The notes below the pieces were generated by a model. It did no database searches. It was not told the DNA's origin and worked only from the letters and a program-made list of their open reading frames with translations. The translations under genes were made by a program, and so were the position numbers. From Lachnospiraceae bacterium (GTDB lineage Bacteria > Bacillota > Clostridia > Lachnospirales > Lachnospiraceae), in assembly GCA_014804485.1 (NCBI GenBank), contig JAAUZT010000035.1, forward strand, positions 71,622 through 106,167: a stretch of 34,546 nt of DNA. Reading direction: 5' to 3'. Every line of letters begins with the position of its first letter. The stretch's first letter is position 1. Below, in pieces: positions 1 to 7,362 of the stretch.

Positions 1-2
1 TA

Positions 3-1052
3 ATGCAATACTATCTGGCACCCATGGAGGGGATTACCACCTATATATACCGAAATGCCCACGCACGATACTTCGGCGGAATCGACAAATATTTTACGCC
101 TTTTATCAGTGATAAAAATCTTATCACTGATAAAAATGCTTCCGGCAATAAATCCATAAACCCCAGAGAACTCCGGGACATTCTGCCGGAGAACAATGCA
201 GGGATCCCACTTGTACCGCAGGTGCTTACTAATCATGCCGGCCGCTTTCTGGCTGTTGCCGATAAAATCGCTTCCTACGGCTATGACACCATAAACTTAA
301 ATCTGGGCTGCCCTTCCGGCACTGTCACTGCAAAAAAACGCGGCGCCGGATTCTTAAGCGTTCCCGACGAGCTGGACGCTTTTCTCTATGAGATTTATGA
401 GAAATGTCCCTTAAAGATCTCCATCAAGACACGACTGGGCGTATCCGACCTTGCAGAATGGGACGGCCTTCTCGATATCTATGCGAAATATCCGATTCAC
501 GAATTAATTATCCACACACGCTTACAACAGGAATTCTATACCGGTATGACGCACCCCGAAGCTTATGCAAAAGCCGTACTGCGGCTGCGGACTGTGAGTA
601 CTGCCGATCAGATTCCTCTCTGCTATAACGGAGATATTGTTTCCGCAGAAAGTCTTGATACGACTGTGTCCGCAGTCAATCATGCCTCTGCGCACATGGA
701 GCGTATCATGATTGGGCGGGGAATCATTCAGAATCCGGCTCTTGCAGAAAATCTGCAACTGTCTCATTCTGATGTCACCGCATGCGGAAGTAACGAAACA
801 ATTTCTTCTTCCGATCATGCTGCCTCCAAGGAGGTCTGGCGTGCTTTCCACGATGAAATTCTGGAGGGATATATACAGATTATGTCCGGAGATTCTCCCG
901 TTCTTTTCAAAATGAAGGATCTCTGGACATATATGAGCCATAGCTTTACAAACTATGAGAAATATTTGAAAAAGATACGCAAGGCTAACCGTATTGCAGA
1001 ATATGTCAGCGCTGTGGACAAACTGTTTAGCGAGCAGGAAATCCTTAATTGA
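3..1052 (+). CDS. tRNA-dihydrouridine synthase family protein
   Basis: A 349-residue TIM-barrel flavoenzyme that would reduce uridine to dihydrouridine in the D-loop or nearby positions of tRNA using FMN and NAD(P)H. The N-terminal APMEGIT segment, the LNLGCPSGTV motif (Cys103 is the expected catalytic acid), YNGDI and MIGRGIIQNPAL near residue 240 are the usual Dus landmarks, and the length is normal for the family. The window begins two bases before the ATG, so the ribosome-binding site cannot be seen and an earlier start cannot be excluded. Residues about 34-48 (SDKNLITDKN) are an extra hydrophilic stretch encoded by a perfect DNA hairpin, outside the conserved core. The specific subtype (which tRNA position) cannot be told from sequence alone. 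Family assignment is firm. Confidence 0.93.
   Translation: MQYYLAPMEGITTYIYRNAHARYFGGIDKYFTPFISDKNLITDKNASGNKSINPRELRDILPENNAGIPLVPQVLTNHAGRFLAVADKIASYGYDTINLNLGCPSGTVTAKKRGAGFLSVPDELDAFLYEIYEKCPLKISIKTRLGVSDLAEWDGLLDIYAKYPIHELIIHTRLQQEFYTGMTHPEAYAKAVLRLRTVSTADQIPLCYNGDIVSAESLDTTVSAVNHASAHMERIMIGRGIIQNPALAENLQLSHSDVTACGSNETISSSDHAASKEVWRAFHDEILEGYIQIMSGDSPVLFKMKDLWTYMSHSFTNYEKYLKKIRKANRIAEYVSAVDKLFSEQEILN
102..134. repeat. Perfect 14-bp inverted repeat inside the dus coding sequence
   Basis: TTTATCAGTGATAA at 102-115 is followed by five bases (AAATC) and its exact reverse complement at 121-134. It encodes the repeated peptide SDKN/TDKN in a variable part of the dihydrouridine synthase. It may be a palindromic insertion tolerated in a surface loop. 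A chance origin is unlikely for 14 of 14 paired bases, but no function is implied. Confidence 0.85.
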
Positions 1053-1097
1053 CGCTGTTTTTCATCCTACAGCCATGCAATGAGACGGTTTTATAAT

Positions 1098-1941
1098 TTA
1101 TCTGCTACCGAGTTCTTCCCGAAACAACCGCTCTTGATATTTTCTATCCTTCGCCGCCCGTACAATATCATCCATGCGCCCCTGCTCTGATAATAAAATG
1201 ATCAATTGGTTGATCCTATCTGCTCCCTCTTCCATGCCCTCTGCTCTACCTTCCGCTCTACTGTCATCCATCAAGTCCCTGATTGCCTTACACATATCGA
1301 TCTTACCTTCCTTTCCGTAATAATCCTTTACCTCAAGCAGTTCTGCTGCATTAGCGTAATGTGACACTACATCAAACGCATCTCCTTCCATGTTTTTGTA
1401 GTAATCATCTTGTTCCACAAGCTTATACAACGCATGCTTATCTTCTGAACAGCGTATAAAATCAAACACATGACGCACGTCCGTCCTAAATGCACCGGTA
1501 TCATTAAATCTTCTAACATCTATCACATGAATCCTGTAATCGGAAACCATATAAATATTCCCCAGACTCCAGTCCCTCATGATGTTTCCTTACTTCCCTG
1601 CGAATCCTTGCCGCCTGTTTCTCATACTCACCTACATCATAAGCCATATTTCGTAATGGAATCGAATAATCTATTACTTCCTGACTTTCAATTCCGATAA
1701 TAACAAAATTCACACCAAACGCTGTCTTCCTGATACTGTCACGTATCCTGATCCGTCTGCGATTTGCATTTTGCCATTTTCGGATAAATCTCATACCACG
1801 CCGATAGCCTGTCTGCGTATCGATCTCATGTAAATCTGTTTCCGCAACAATCTGCTTTCCCCGAAACACAATTCCGTTAATAATGTCGGCGTAACGCCCA
1901 TCGTCTGAAAAATAGCTTTTCCATTCGATATCCTGTCCCAT
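1098..1941 (-). pseudogene. Broken Rpn / PD-(D/E)XK nuclease family gene
   Basis: Two reading frames together resemble one protein of the Rpn / PD-(D/E)XK nuclease-transposase family common in Lachnospiraceae. The 5' part starts at ATG 1941 behind GGGAGG and runs through FRGKQIVAETDLHEI, the IGIESQ core strand and the segment YSIPLRNMAYDVGEYEKQ to EYLYGF. The 3' part lies in another frame (stop at 1098) and resumes with VSDYRIHVIDVRRF and DVRHVFDFIRCSEDK, ending in the usual charged tail with EGRAEGMEEG. From family knowledge, about 50-60 residues that normally sit between EYLYGF and the VSDY strand (the VTLVLYYG / WDGP region) are absent. So both a deletion and a frame change occurred near 1530-1575. 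No intact product is expected. The frameshift is seen directly; the size of the missing part is inferred. Confidence 0.8.
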
Positions 1942-2261
1942 ATTTAATTCCTCCCGTGTATCGCAGGAGTCATTTAAGAAAACCCCTGCTTTTTGTAATT
2001 TGAAGTATAAAAGCATGAATTTTCTGAATTTATGGCTACATTCAGCGTAACACTTTGCAGTCATATAGAATTGTTTTATGATAGGAGAAACTCTCCGCCA
2101 GAGCACAGACGATTACTAAATTATATCATCCAGTGCATAGAAAATATGCTTTGAATAGAGTGTATCATGATTATAATTTTACGTCAATTATTTTAATTCT
2201 CTTTTCCGCACCTTTTTCAATACATATTAAAAACATGGATTAAACATTTTACAACCAATTA

Positions 2262-3011
2262 TTATTCCTCTCCAAACAGCTTCTTCAACATCTTGCACCC
2301 GTACGAATACAAGGTAAGCCTGCCATGCCTGTCTATCTTCATATAATATCCCGTGTTCGTCCCACGGTCTACGGCGATGACAAGAACCGACAACGCCAGA
2401 TTCGGATTGATTACACTTTCCAGGACGATATTTCTCTTCCCCAGCTCCTTGATATCCTGTTTCTCGCGCTCACGCACTGCATCCATATATACAAACAAGA
2501 GCATACACAGATTCTTCTCGTTATTTCCTAACTGATACAACCGCTCCACTTCTCGACGCAGAGCATTTTCCACCTCAATATCCTCAGTGATCCGGGCATA
2601 ATAACAGACAGAATCTTTGAGAAAGGAAAAACTCTTTCTCCTATAATATCCGTCCTCCGTATATTGAAATTTGGAATCGAGAAATTTCCGACCGAGAGAT
2701 TCCCGTTCCGGCAGCTGTAGCTGCACCGGTTCCTGTCTCTCATACCGGTCATTCATTCTCATGCAATCCGAAATGACCAGCGTAGGATACGCCTTGCACA
2801 GCAGAACAAGGGCGATGATATTGCCGCCAAAGAAGCCGCCCAGCACAAGCGGCAAAACTACCGTATCAAAATAATCGTATTCCTGCAGAAATGCCGCCCC
2901 GATCAGACAGGAAAAGGCAATCATAATCAGAAGACATGCTATGATTGCCATAATTGTTGCTTTTTTAATATTCTTTTTTTCATCCGCAATTTCTGTATTT
3001 TCCCTGCGCAT
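2262..3011 (-). CDS. Hypothetical membrane protein with two N-terminal helices
   Basis: I do not recognise this 249-residue protein. A charged N-terminus is followed by two hydrophobic segments (about residues 18-42 and 51-72) and then a soluble, charged domain of about 175 residues that is probably cytoplasmic. That domain contains conserved-looking stretches (DGYYRRKSFSFLKD, NPNLALSVLVIAVDRG, YYMKIDRHGRLTLYSYG) but no motif I can name. The ATG at 3011 is preferred over one four codons upstream because GAGGAAAAAT precedes it. It begins 27 bases after the stop of the amino acid ABC ATPase on the same strand, so it may be the last gene of that operon, though nothing in it suggests a role in transport. 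Confidence 0.7.
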   Translation of the reverse strand: MRRENTEIADEKKNIKKATIMAIIACLLIMIAFSCLIGAAFLQEYDYFDTVVLPLVLGGFFGGNIIALVLLCKAYPTLVISDCMRMNDRYERQEPVQLQLPERESLGRKFLDSKFQYTEDGYYRRKSFSFLKDSVCYYARITEDIEVENALRREVERLYQLGNNEKNLCMLLFVYMDAVREREKQDIKELGKRNIVLESVINPNLALSVLVIAVDRGTNTGYYMKIDRHGRLTLYSYGCKMLKKLFGEE

Positions 3012-3038
3012 ATTTTTCCTCATTTCTGCGCCACACTC

Positions 3039-3824
3039 TTATCCCTGCGCATATCTGGTCAAAAATTGCTTCGTCCTTTCCTCGCGCGGATGGTCGATCA
3101 CCTGCCTGGGATCGCCCTGCTCCACGATCACGCCGTCGTCCATAAAAATAAGCTGATCAGACACATCTCTCGCAAAAGCCATCTCATGAGTGACGATAAT
3201 CATCGTCGTCTTCTGGTCGGCAAGTCCTCTGATCACCTTCAACACCTCTCCGGTCAACTCCGGATCAAGTGCGGAGGTGGGCTCGTCGAAGCACAGGATA
3301 TCCGGCTTGAGCGCCAATGCTCTGGCAATTGCAACGCGCTGCTGCTGCCCGCCGGACAATTGGTGGGGATAATGAGTCTTGCGGTCGGCAAGCCCCATCT
3401 GATCCAGAAGTTCTACTCCATGTTGCTCTATCTGCACGTAGATATCTTTTTTATTCTGCTTAAAATCCGGTCTCTCTTTCGCCAGCAGTTTCTCCGATAA
3501 GGTGACGTTTTCAAGCGCCGTATATTGCGGAAACAGATTAAAGGACTGGAACACCATTCCGAAATGCAGGCGCTTCGTCCGCAGATCCTTCCCCTGCTCC
3601 TTAACAGGCTTAGAGGCATCAAAAAGTGTCTCACCTTTTACGATAATGGAACCTCGATCCGGTGTCTCTAAGAAATTCAGGCAGCGTAAGAGCGTGGTCT
3701 TGCCGGAACCCGAAGAGCCGATAATCGCAAGCGCATTTCCCTCCTCCAGAGAAAAGCTGACATCGTCAAGCACTTTGGTGGATTCAAATTGTTTTCCGAT
3801 ATTATTTACTTCAAGAATTGCCAT
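3039..3824 (-). CDS. Polar amino acid ABC transporter ATP-binding protein
   Basis: A 261-residue GlnQ/HisP-type ATPase that would drive amino acid import from the cytoplasmic face. It has Walker A GSSGSGKT (residues 36-43), the Q-loop region MVFQSFNLFP, signature [15 protein letters not shown] (from 156), Walker B ILCFDE (176-181), the D-loop SALDPE and switch His213 in VTHEMAFARDV. An insertion between the Q-loop and the signature (KERPDFKQNKKDIYVQIEQHG) makes it about 20 residues longer than the paralogue at 19884-20606. The start at 3824 (MAILEV) follows AAAGGGAATATTG; upstream in-frame codons lack a site. It is the third gene of the operon with the binding protein (4673-5536) and permease (3941-4597). 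The substrate is not determinable from the ATPase. Confidence 0.95.
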   Translation of the reverse strand: MAILEVNNIGKQFESTKVLDDVSFSLEEGNALAIIGSSGSGKTTLLRCLNFLETPDRGSIIVKGETLFDASKPVKEQGKDLRTKRLHFGMVFQSFNLFPQYTALENVTLSEKLLAKERPDFKQNKKDIYVQIEQHGVELLDQMGLADRKTHYPHQLSGGQQQRVAIARALALKPDILCFDEPTSALDPELTGEVLKVIRGLADQKTTMIIVTHEMAFARDVSDQLIFMDDGVIVEQGDPRQVIDHPREERTKQFLTRYAQG

Positions 3825-3903
3825 CAATATTCCCTTTCTTATAAAAGCAGAAAATGAACGCTCTCCACTTTCTCCACAAATCATACTGTCCTTATTATTT
3901 TAT

Positions 3904-3938
3904 CGTAACTGTGCGCAACAGGGCTCTGAACAGTTACG
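3904..3938. repeat. Hairpin of the dispersed CGTAACTGT family
   Basis: CGTAACTGT (3904-3912) and ACAGTTACG (3930-3938) form a perfect 9-bp stem in the gap between the permease and ATPase genes of the first ABC operon. The same stem sequence recurs at 24667-24694 in an unrelated intergenic region, including the CTGAACAGTTAC part, so it looks like a dispersed repeat rather than an operon-specific control element. It could still act as an intra-operonic RNA hairpin. Confidence 0.65.
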
Positions 3939-3940
3939 TT

Positions 3941-4597
3941 TTATCTGAAATAATCCAGTCTGCGTTCAATATAATTAAATAACAGCGTTAAAATACCGAC
4001 AAAGATTAGATAAAATACACCCGTGTAGAACAGCGGCCATGTCAATCCGTTGCTCTTCATAAAGGAGTAGCCGGCAAAAGTCAGTTCGTATGCGGCGATA
4101 ATACGCGCCAGCGAAGTATCTTTTACCAAAGTGATGATCTCATTGGACATCGGAGGCACCACCCGCTTCACCATCTGCAAAAGCGTGATCCGGAAAAAGA
4201 TCTGCGTCTTGGTCATGCCAAGCACCTGTCCGGCTTCCCGCTGCCCCGCAGGAACACCCTCGATACCGCCGCGGAAAATAACAGAAAAATAACAGGCGTA
4301 ATTGATGCTGAACGCCACCACGGTAGCAGTGATACGTCCTGTCTCATTACCGCTCCATATATTATGCCCGAGCCAAAGACCCGGACCGTAGAATATAATG
4401 ATGAGCTGCAGCATAAGCGGCGTACCGCGGATAATCCACACTAAAACCTGTATCAGATAACGCAGCGGCCTGAACTTACTGATAGATCCAAATGCCAGAA
4501 TCAGACCGAGCGGCAGCGCAAACAACAATGTAAAGATGAAAATCTGAAACGTTGTGAGCAGACCGCCTAACAGCGATTGTGTAACACTCCAAAACAT
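3941..4597 (-). CDS. Polar amino acid ABC transporter permease
   Basis: A 218-residue inner-membrane permease of the His/Glu/Gln/Arg/opine (HisM/GlnP) family. It begins with VTQSLLGGLLTTFQIFIFTLLFALPLGLI, includes the family's IRGTPLMLQL segment, and carries the EAA loop REAGQVLGMTKTQIFFRITLLQ that docks on the ATPase. About five membrane helices are apparent, the normal number and length for this family. With only one permease gene in the operon, a homodimer is likely. The start ATG at 4597 follows GAAGGAGAAATC. It lies 75 bases after the binding-protein stop, separated by a stable stem-loop, and before the ATPase gene at 3824. Substrate cannot be assigned from the permease. Confidence 0.94.
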   Translation of the reverse strand: MFWSVTQSLLGGLLTTFQIFIFTLLFALPLGLILAFGSISKFRPLRYLIQVLVWIIRGTPLMLQLIIIFYGPGLWLGHNIWSGNETGRITATVVAFSINYACYFSVIFRGGIEGVPAGQREAGQVLGMTKTQIFFRITLLQMVKRVVPPMSNEIITLVKDTSLARIIAAYELTFAGYSFMKSNGLTWPLFYTGVFYLIFVGILTLLFNYIERRLDYFR

Positions 4598-4625
4598 AAT
4601 GATTTCTCCTTCGCCGAAACTTTCC

Positions 4626-4661
4626 TGCCGGATCGGTTCTCATGTGAATACCGATCCGGCA
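4626..4661 (-). promoter_or_regulatory. Stem-loop between binding-protein and permease genes
   Basis: TGCCGGATCGG (4626-4636) pairs perfectly with CCGATCCGGCA (4651-4661), an 11-bp GC-rich stem with a 14-base loop. It sits just after the stop codon of the binding-protein gene, inside the operon. There is no clear U tract, so it is more likely an mRNA-stabilising or partial attenuation hairpin than a full terminator. This arrangement is commonly used to keep the binding protein in excess over the membrane components. Confidence 0.7.
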
Positions 4662-4672
4662 ATAAAGATTGC

Positions 4673-5536
4673 TTAGTTAGCCGGTACTACGATCACCTGC
4701 GCGTTATTGCAGTAAGGATTCGTGCACTCCATAGAGGAAGTTGTCTCTGCGGTAAGCGTCATGCCGTTCCAGACAACATCGATATTCTTAGAATCCAACT
4801 CCATAATCTTGTTATCCCAGTCAATCTCTACAAACTGCGCTTCCACGCCTAACTTCTCAGCCACCAGGCGTGCCATATCCGCATCAAATCCGATCCATTC
4901 ACCGGATGCATCCTTATAATCCATAGGTGCAAAATCCGTGATACCCACGATCATAGTACCTTTATCCTGGATATAGGCTACATCGCTGTCCTCTGCGGAT
5001 GCTGTAAACTCGGAAGCAGGCTGCTCTACTAACGCTTCCTGCACACCGTAAGTAGTAGCTGTTTCCTTCATGGAACCGTCCGCATAGCTCTCCGAAAATA
5101 CAGAGTTGATATAGGATGCCAGATCGGAACCTTTACGGCATCCCACACCATATTCCTCCGTGGTCAGCTCATCTGTGTATTTCATGTTCGGATAGCTCGT
5201 GCCCTCACCAATCATGGCACCTGCCATAAGCAGATCGATAATCGCCGCGTCGGATGTACCGGAAGCCACCTCCATCAGTGCATCTGCCTGGGATGCTACC
5301 ACGTTGGTCTGAAAACCGTTATCCTGTGCCGCCGCCTCACCGGCAGAACCGGCTTCCACTGCGTATACGAGATCAGCGTTTGCCGTATCGGCTGTATCCG
5401 CCGCATCACTCTCGTCTGCCGTCTGTGCGTTATCGGCGGTTGTCTGTGCCGCGTCGCCGGATGCACCGCCGCATCCCGTCAGTACTGTTCCCACTGTCAG
5501 AGACAGTGCCAGCATAAGTGCAAGTTTCTTTTTCAT
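4673..5536 (-). CDS. Amino acid ABC substrate-binding lipoprotein, circularly permuted
   Basis: A 287-residue extracytoplasmic binding lipoprotein: signal peptide, lipobox LTGC (Cys22), then an acidic Ala/Asp/Thr linker to about residue 55. The mature part belongs to the SBP_bac_3 family, but the lobes are in reversed order. Residues about 56-170 match the second lobe (VYAVEAGSAGE, SDAAIID, TEEYGVGCRKGSDL, YADGSMKETATTYG). A linker follows, and residues about 190-287 match the first lobe (GTMIVGITDFAPMDY, GFDADMARLVAEKLG, IDVVWNGMTLT, NPYCNNAQVIVV), after which the protein simply ends. The canonical paralogue at 18734-19639 shows the normal order. The start at 5536 is fixed by GGAGGAG seven bases upstream. 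First gene of the operon with the permease and ATPase. Related permuted proteins exist in Lachnospiraceae to my recollection; the ligand is unknown. Confidence 0.88.
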   Translation of the reverse strand: MKKKLALMLALSLTVGTVLTGCGGASGDAAQTTADNAQTADESDAADTADTANADLVYAVEAGSAGEAAAQDNGFQTNVVASQADALMEVASGTSDAAIIDLLMAGAMIGEGTSYPNMKYTDELTTEEYGVGCRKGSDLASYINSVFSESYADGSMKETATTYGVQEALVEQPASEFTASAEDSDVAYIQDKGTMIVGITDFAPMDYKDASGEWIGFDADMARLVAEKLGVEAQFVEIDWDNKIMELDSKNIDVVWNGMTLTAETTSSMECTNPYCNNAQVIVVPAN

Positions 5537-5669
5537 AATATTCTCCTCCATTCCGAAGCGTCTACGCCTCTGAAAATAAAAATCCTGTTGTATTTTATCA
5601 TAGTAGCAGACTAAAGTAAATGGTAACTCTTTGCTTCAGTTTGCTTTCAGCAAATAATGTTTATAAAAA

Positions 5670-5698
5670 TTGACATTTATTATTCTAATGTTTATAAT
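5670..5698 (+). promoter_or_regulatory. Consensus sigma-A promoter for the hipB/hipA-like pair
   Basis: TTGACA (5670-5675), exactly 17 bases, then TATAAT (5693-5698): a perfect match to the housekeeping promoter consensus, 55 bases upstream of the antitoxin ATG. A weak dyad, TTCCT (5723-5727) and AGGAA (5739-5743), lies between promoter and start and could be an operator for the encoded HTH protein, although its right half is also the ribosome-binding site. Confidence 0.85.
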
Positions 5699-5752
5699 AA
5701 TAAAAGTTATATATCATAGAATTTCCTATATAAAATAAAGGAACAATATATT

Positions 5753-6076
5753 ATGAGCAAAAAATCAGTCATATTGATGCCACAAACCGAGGAAATATTA
5801 GAACAAATGGGTGAGCAAATTAAGTTAGCACGATTACGACGTAAGACATCGGCTAATTTAGTCGCCGAGAGAGCGGGGATTAGCAGAACCACTCTATGGG
5901 CGGTAGAAAAAGGCTCTCCCTCCGTTTCAATCGGAATTTATGCCGCAGTGCTCCATGCACTCAACAACATGGACCGTGATCTTCTTCTTATCGCTAATGA
6001 TGATGAATTAGGCAGAAAAATACAGGATTTAGAACTTACCGTAAAACGAAGAGCCCCGAAAAGGAAGGAGAACTAG
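5753..6076 (+). CDS. HTH XRE-family protein, HipB-like antitoxin
   Basis: A 107-residue Cro/C1-type DNA-binding protein. The helix-turn-helix spans about residues 20-75 (EQIKLARLRRKTSANLVAERAGISRTTLWAVEKG), followed by a basic C-terminal tail (KRRAPKRKEN). It starts at ATG 5753 behind AAAGGAAC and ends five bases before the HipA-like gene, so the two are co-transcribed. By analogy with HipB it would neutralise the kinase and repress its own strong promoter. The wording HipB-like rests mainly on the gene pair; the HTH itself is generic. Confidence 0.85.
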   Translation: MSKKSVILMPQTEEILEQMGEQIKLARLRRKTSANLVAERAGISRTTLWAVEKGSPSVSIGIYAAVLHALNNMDRDLLLIANDDELGRKIQDLELTVKRRAPKRKEN

Positions 6077-6081
6077 AAATA

Positions 6082-7356
6082 TTGGATCAACAGAAAAGCG
6101 TTTTTGTCTATCAAGTTTGGGAGCATAAAGTTCCTGCCCTGATCGGCAGGTTATATATTGACATAATAAAAGGCTGGGAACACTACTCTTTTGCATATGA
6201 CGAGGCGTGGCTCACCGCTTTCCACAGCAGTACGCTAATGTTAGATCCCGACCTGGCGCTGTACAGCGGTCGTCAGCACGTTCCCGTGAACAAAAAAATG
6301 TTTGGCATATTTGCCGATTCCTGTCCCGATCGCTGGGGACGTCTATTGATGAAACGCCGGGAAGCAATCACAGCGCATAAAGAATCCCGAAAACCGAGAA
6401 CATTGATGGAAAGCGACTTCCTGCTTGGTGTCTATGACGGTGCCAGAATCGGAGCGCTCCGATTTGCCACACATGAAAACGGACCTTTTCTATCAGATGA
6501 TACTGCACTTGCTACGCCGCCGTGGATTACGCTCAAAACATTGGAATCCGCCAGCCTTGCCTTTGAAAATGATGAAAGCGGTCTGGACGAAAAATGGCTA
6601 AACCAACTGTTGGCACCCGGTTCTTCGCTAGGCGGTGCACGGCCTAAGGCTACTGTAATGGCTCCTGACGGATCCCTATGGATTGCCAAATTTCCCTCTA
6701 AACATGATGAATATAACAGCGGTGCATGGGAAAAAGTCGTCCATGACCTTGCCGGTTTATGCGGATTGAACATTCCTGATTCCAAACTCGAAACATTCTC
6801 TAACACCGGAAGCACATTTCTCGTAAAAAGATTCGACCGGGATGGCGGACGCAGAATACATTTTTCATCTGCCATGACACTGCTCGGTCAAACGGATGGC
6901 GACGAAAATGCTGACGGATGCGGTTATCCGGAACTCGCTTCTTTCATCAAAGCTTATGGTGCGCAGCCTCGGAAGGATTTACTCGAATTATGGAAAAGGA
7001 TCGTATTTAACATGGCTGTTTCCAATACTGATGACCATCTGCGAAACCACGGATTTATACTGACAGAATCCGGATGGCGGCTGTCTCCGTTATACGATGT
7101 CAACCCTAACATATACGGTGATCACCTGTCATTAAACGTTGATCGCAATGATAATACAATATCTTTTGAGCTGGCGCAATCCACCTCAAAATTATACGGA
7201 ATAGATGAGGCCGACGCTGCCGGAATCATTTGCGACATTAAAAAAACTGTAAAAGATAATTGGGTAAAACTTGCTATAAAATATAAATTATCCAGAAGCG
7301 CAAGACAATATATGGAACCTGCTTTTATGGAATGTTATCAAAATAATTTCCTATAG
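6082..7356 (+). CDS. HipA-like serine/threonine kinase toxin
   Basis: A 424-residue HipA-family kinase, close to the usual 420-440 residues. It has the N-terminal HipA subdomain, the glycine-rich segment SSLGGARPKATV (181-192), WIAKFPS and FLVKRFDRD strands, the catalytic loop SNTDDHLRNHGF (Asp317 as the likely catalytic base) and the metal-binding LSPLYDVNPN (Asp339). E. coli HipA phosphorylates glutamyl-tRNA synthetase; the target here is unknown. Key residues look intact, so it is probably active. The start is TTG 6082 with GGAAGGAG ahead of it; no better in-frame ATG lies near. It is paired with the HTH protein at 5753-6076 and ends 6 bases from the convergent histidine kinase gene. Confidence 0.9.
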   Translation: MDQQKSVFVYQVWEHKVPALIGRLYIDIIKGWEHYSFAYDEAWLTAFHSSTLMLDPDLALYSGRQHVPVNKKMFGIFADSCPDRWGRLLMKRREAITAHKESRKPRTLMESDFLLGVYDGARIGALRFATHENGPFLSDDTALATPPWITLKTLESASLAFENDESGLDEKWLNQLLAPGSSLGGARPKATVMAPDGSLWIAKFPSKHDEYNSGAWEKVVHDLAGLCGLNIPDSKLETFSNTGSTFLVKRFDRDGGRRIHFSSAMTLLGQTDGDENADGCGYPELASFIKAYGAQPRKDLLELWKRIVFNMAVSNTDDHLRNHGFILTESGWRLSPLYDVNPNIYGDHLSLNVDRNDNTISFELAQSTSKLYGIDEADAAGIICDIKKTVKDNWVKLAIKYKLSRSARQYMEPAFMECYQNNFL

Positions 7357-7362
7357 CATAAG

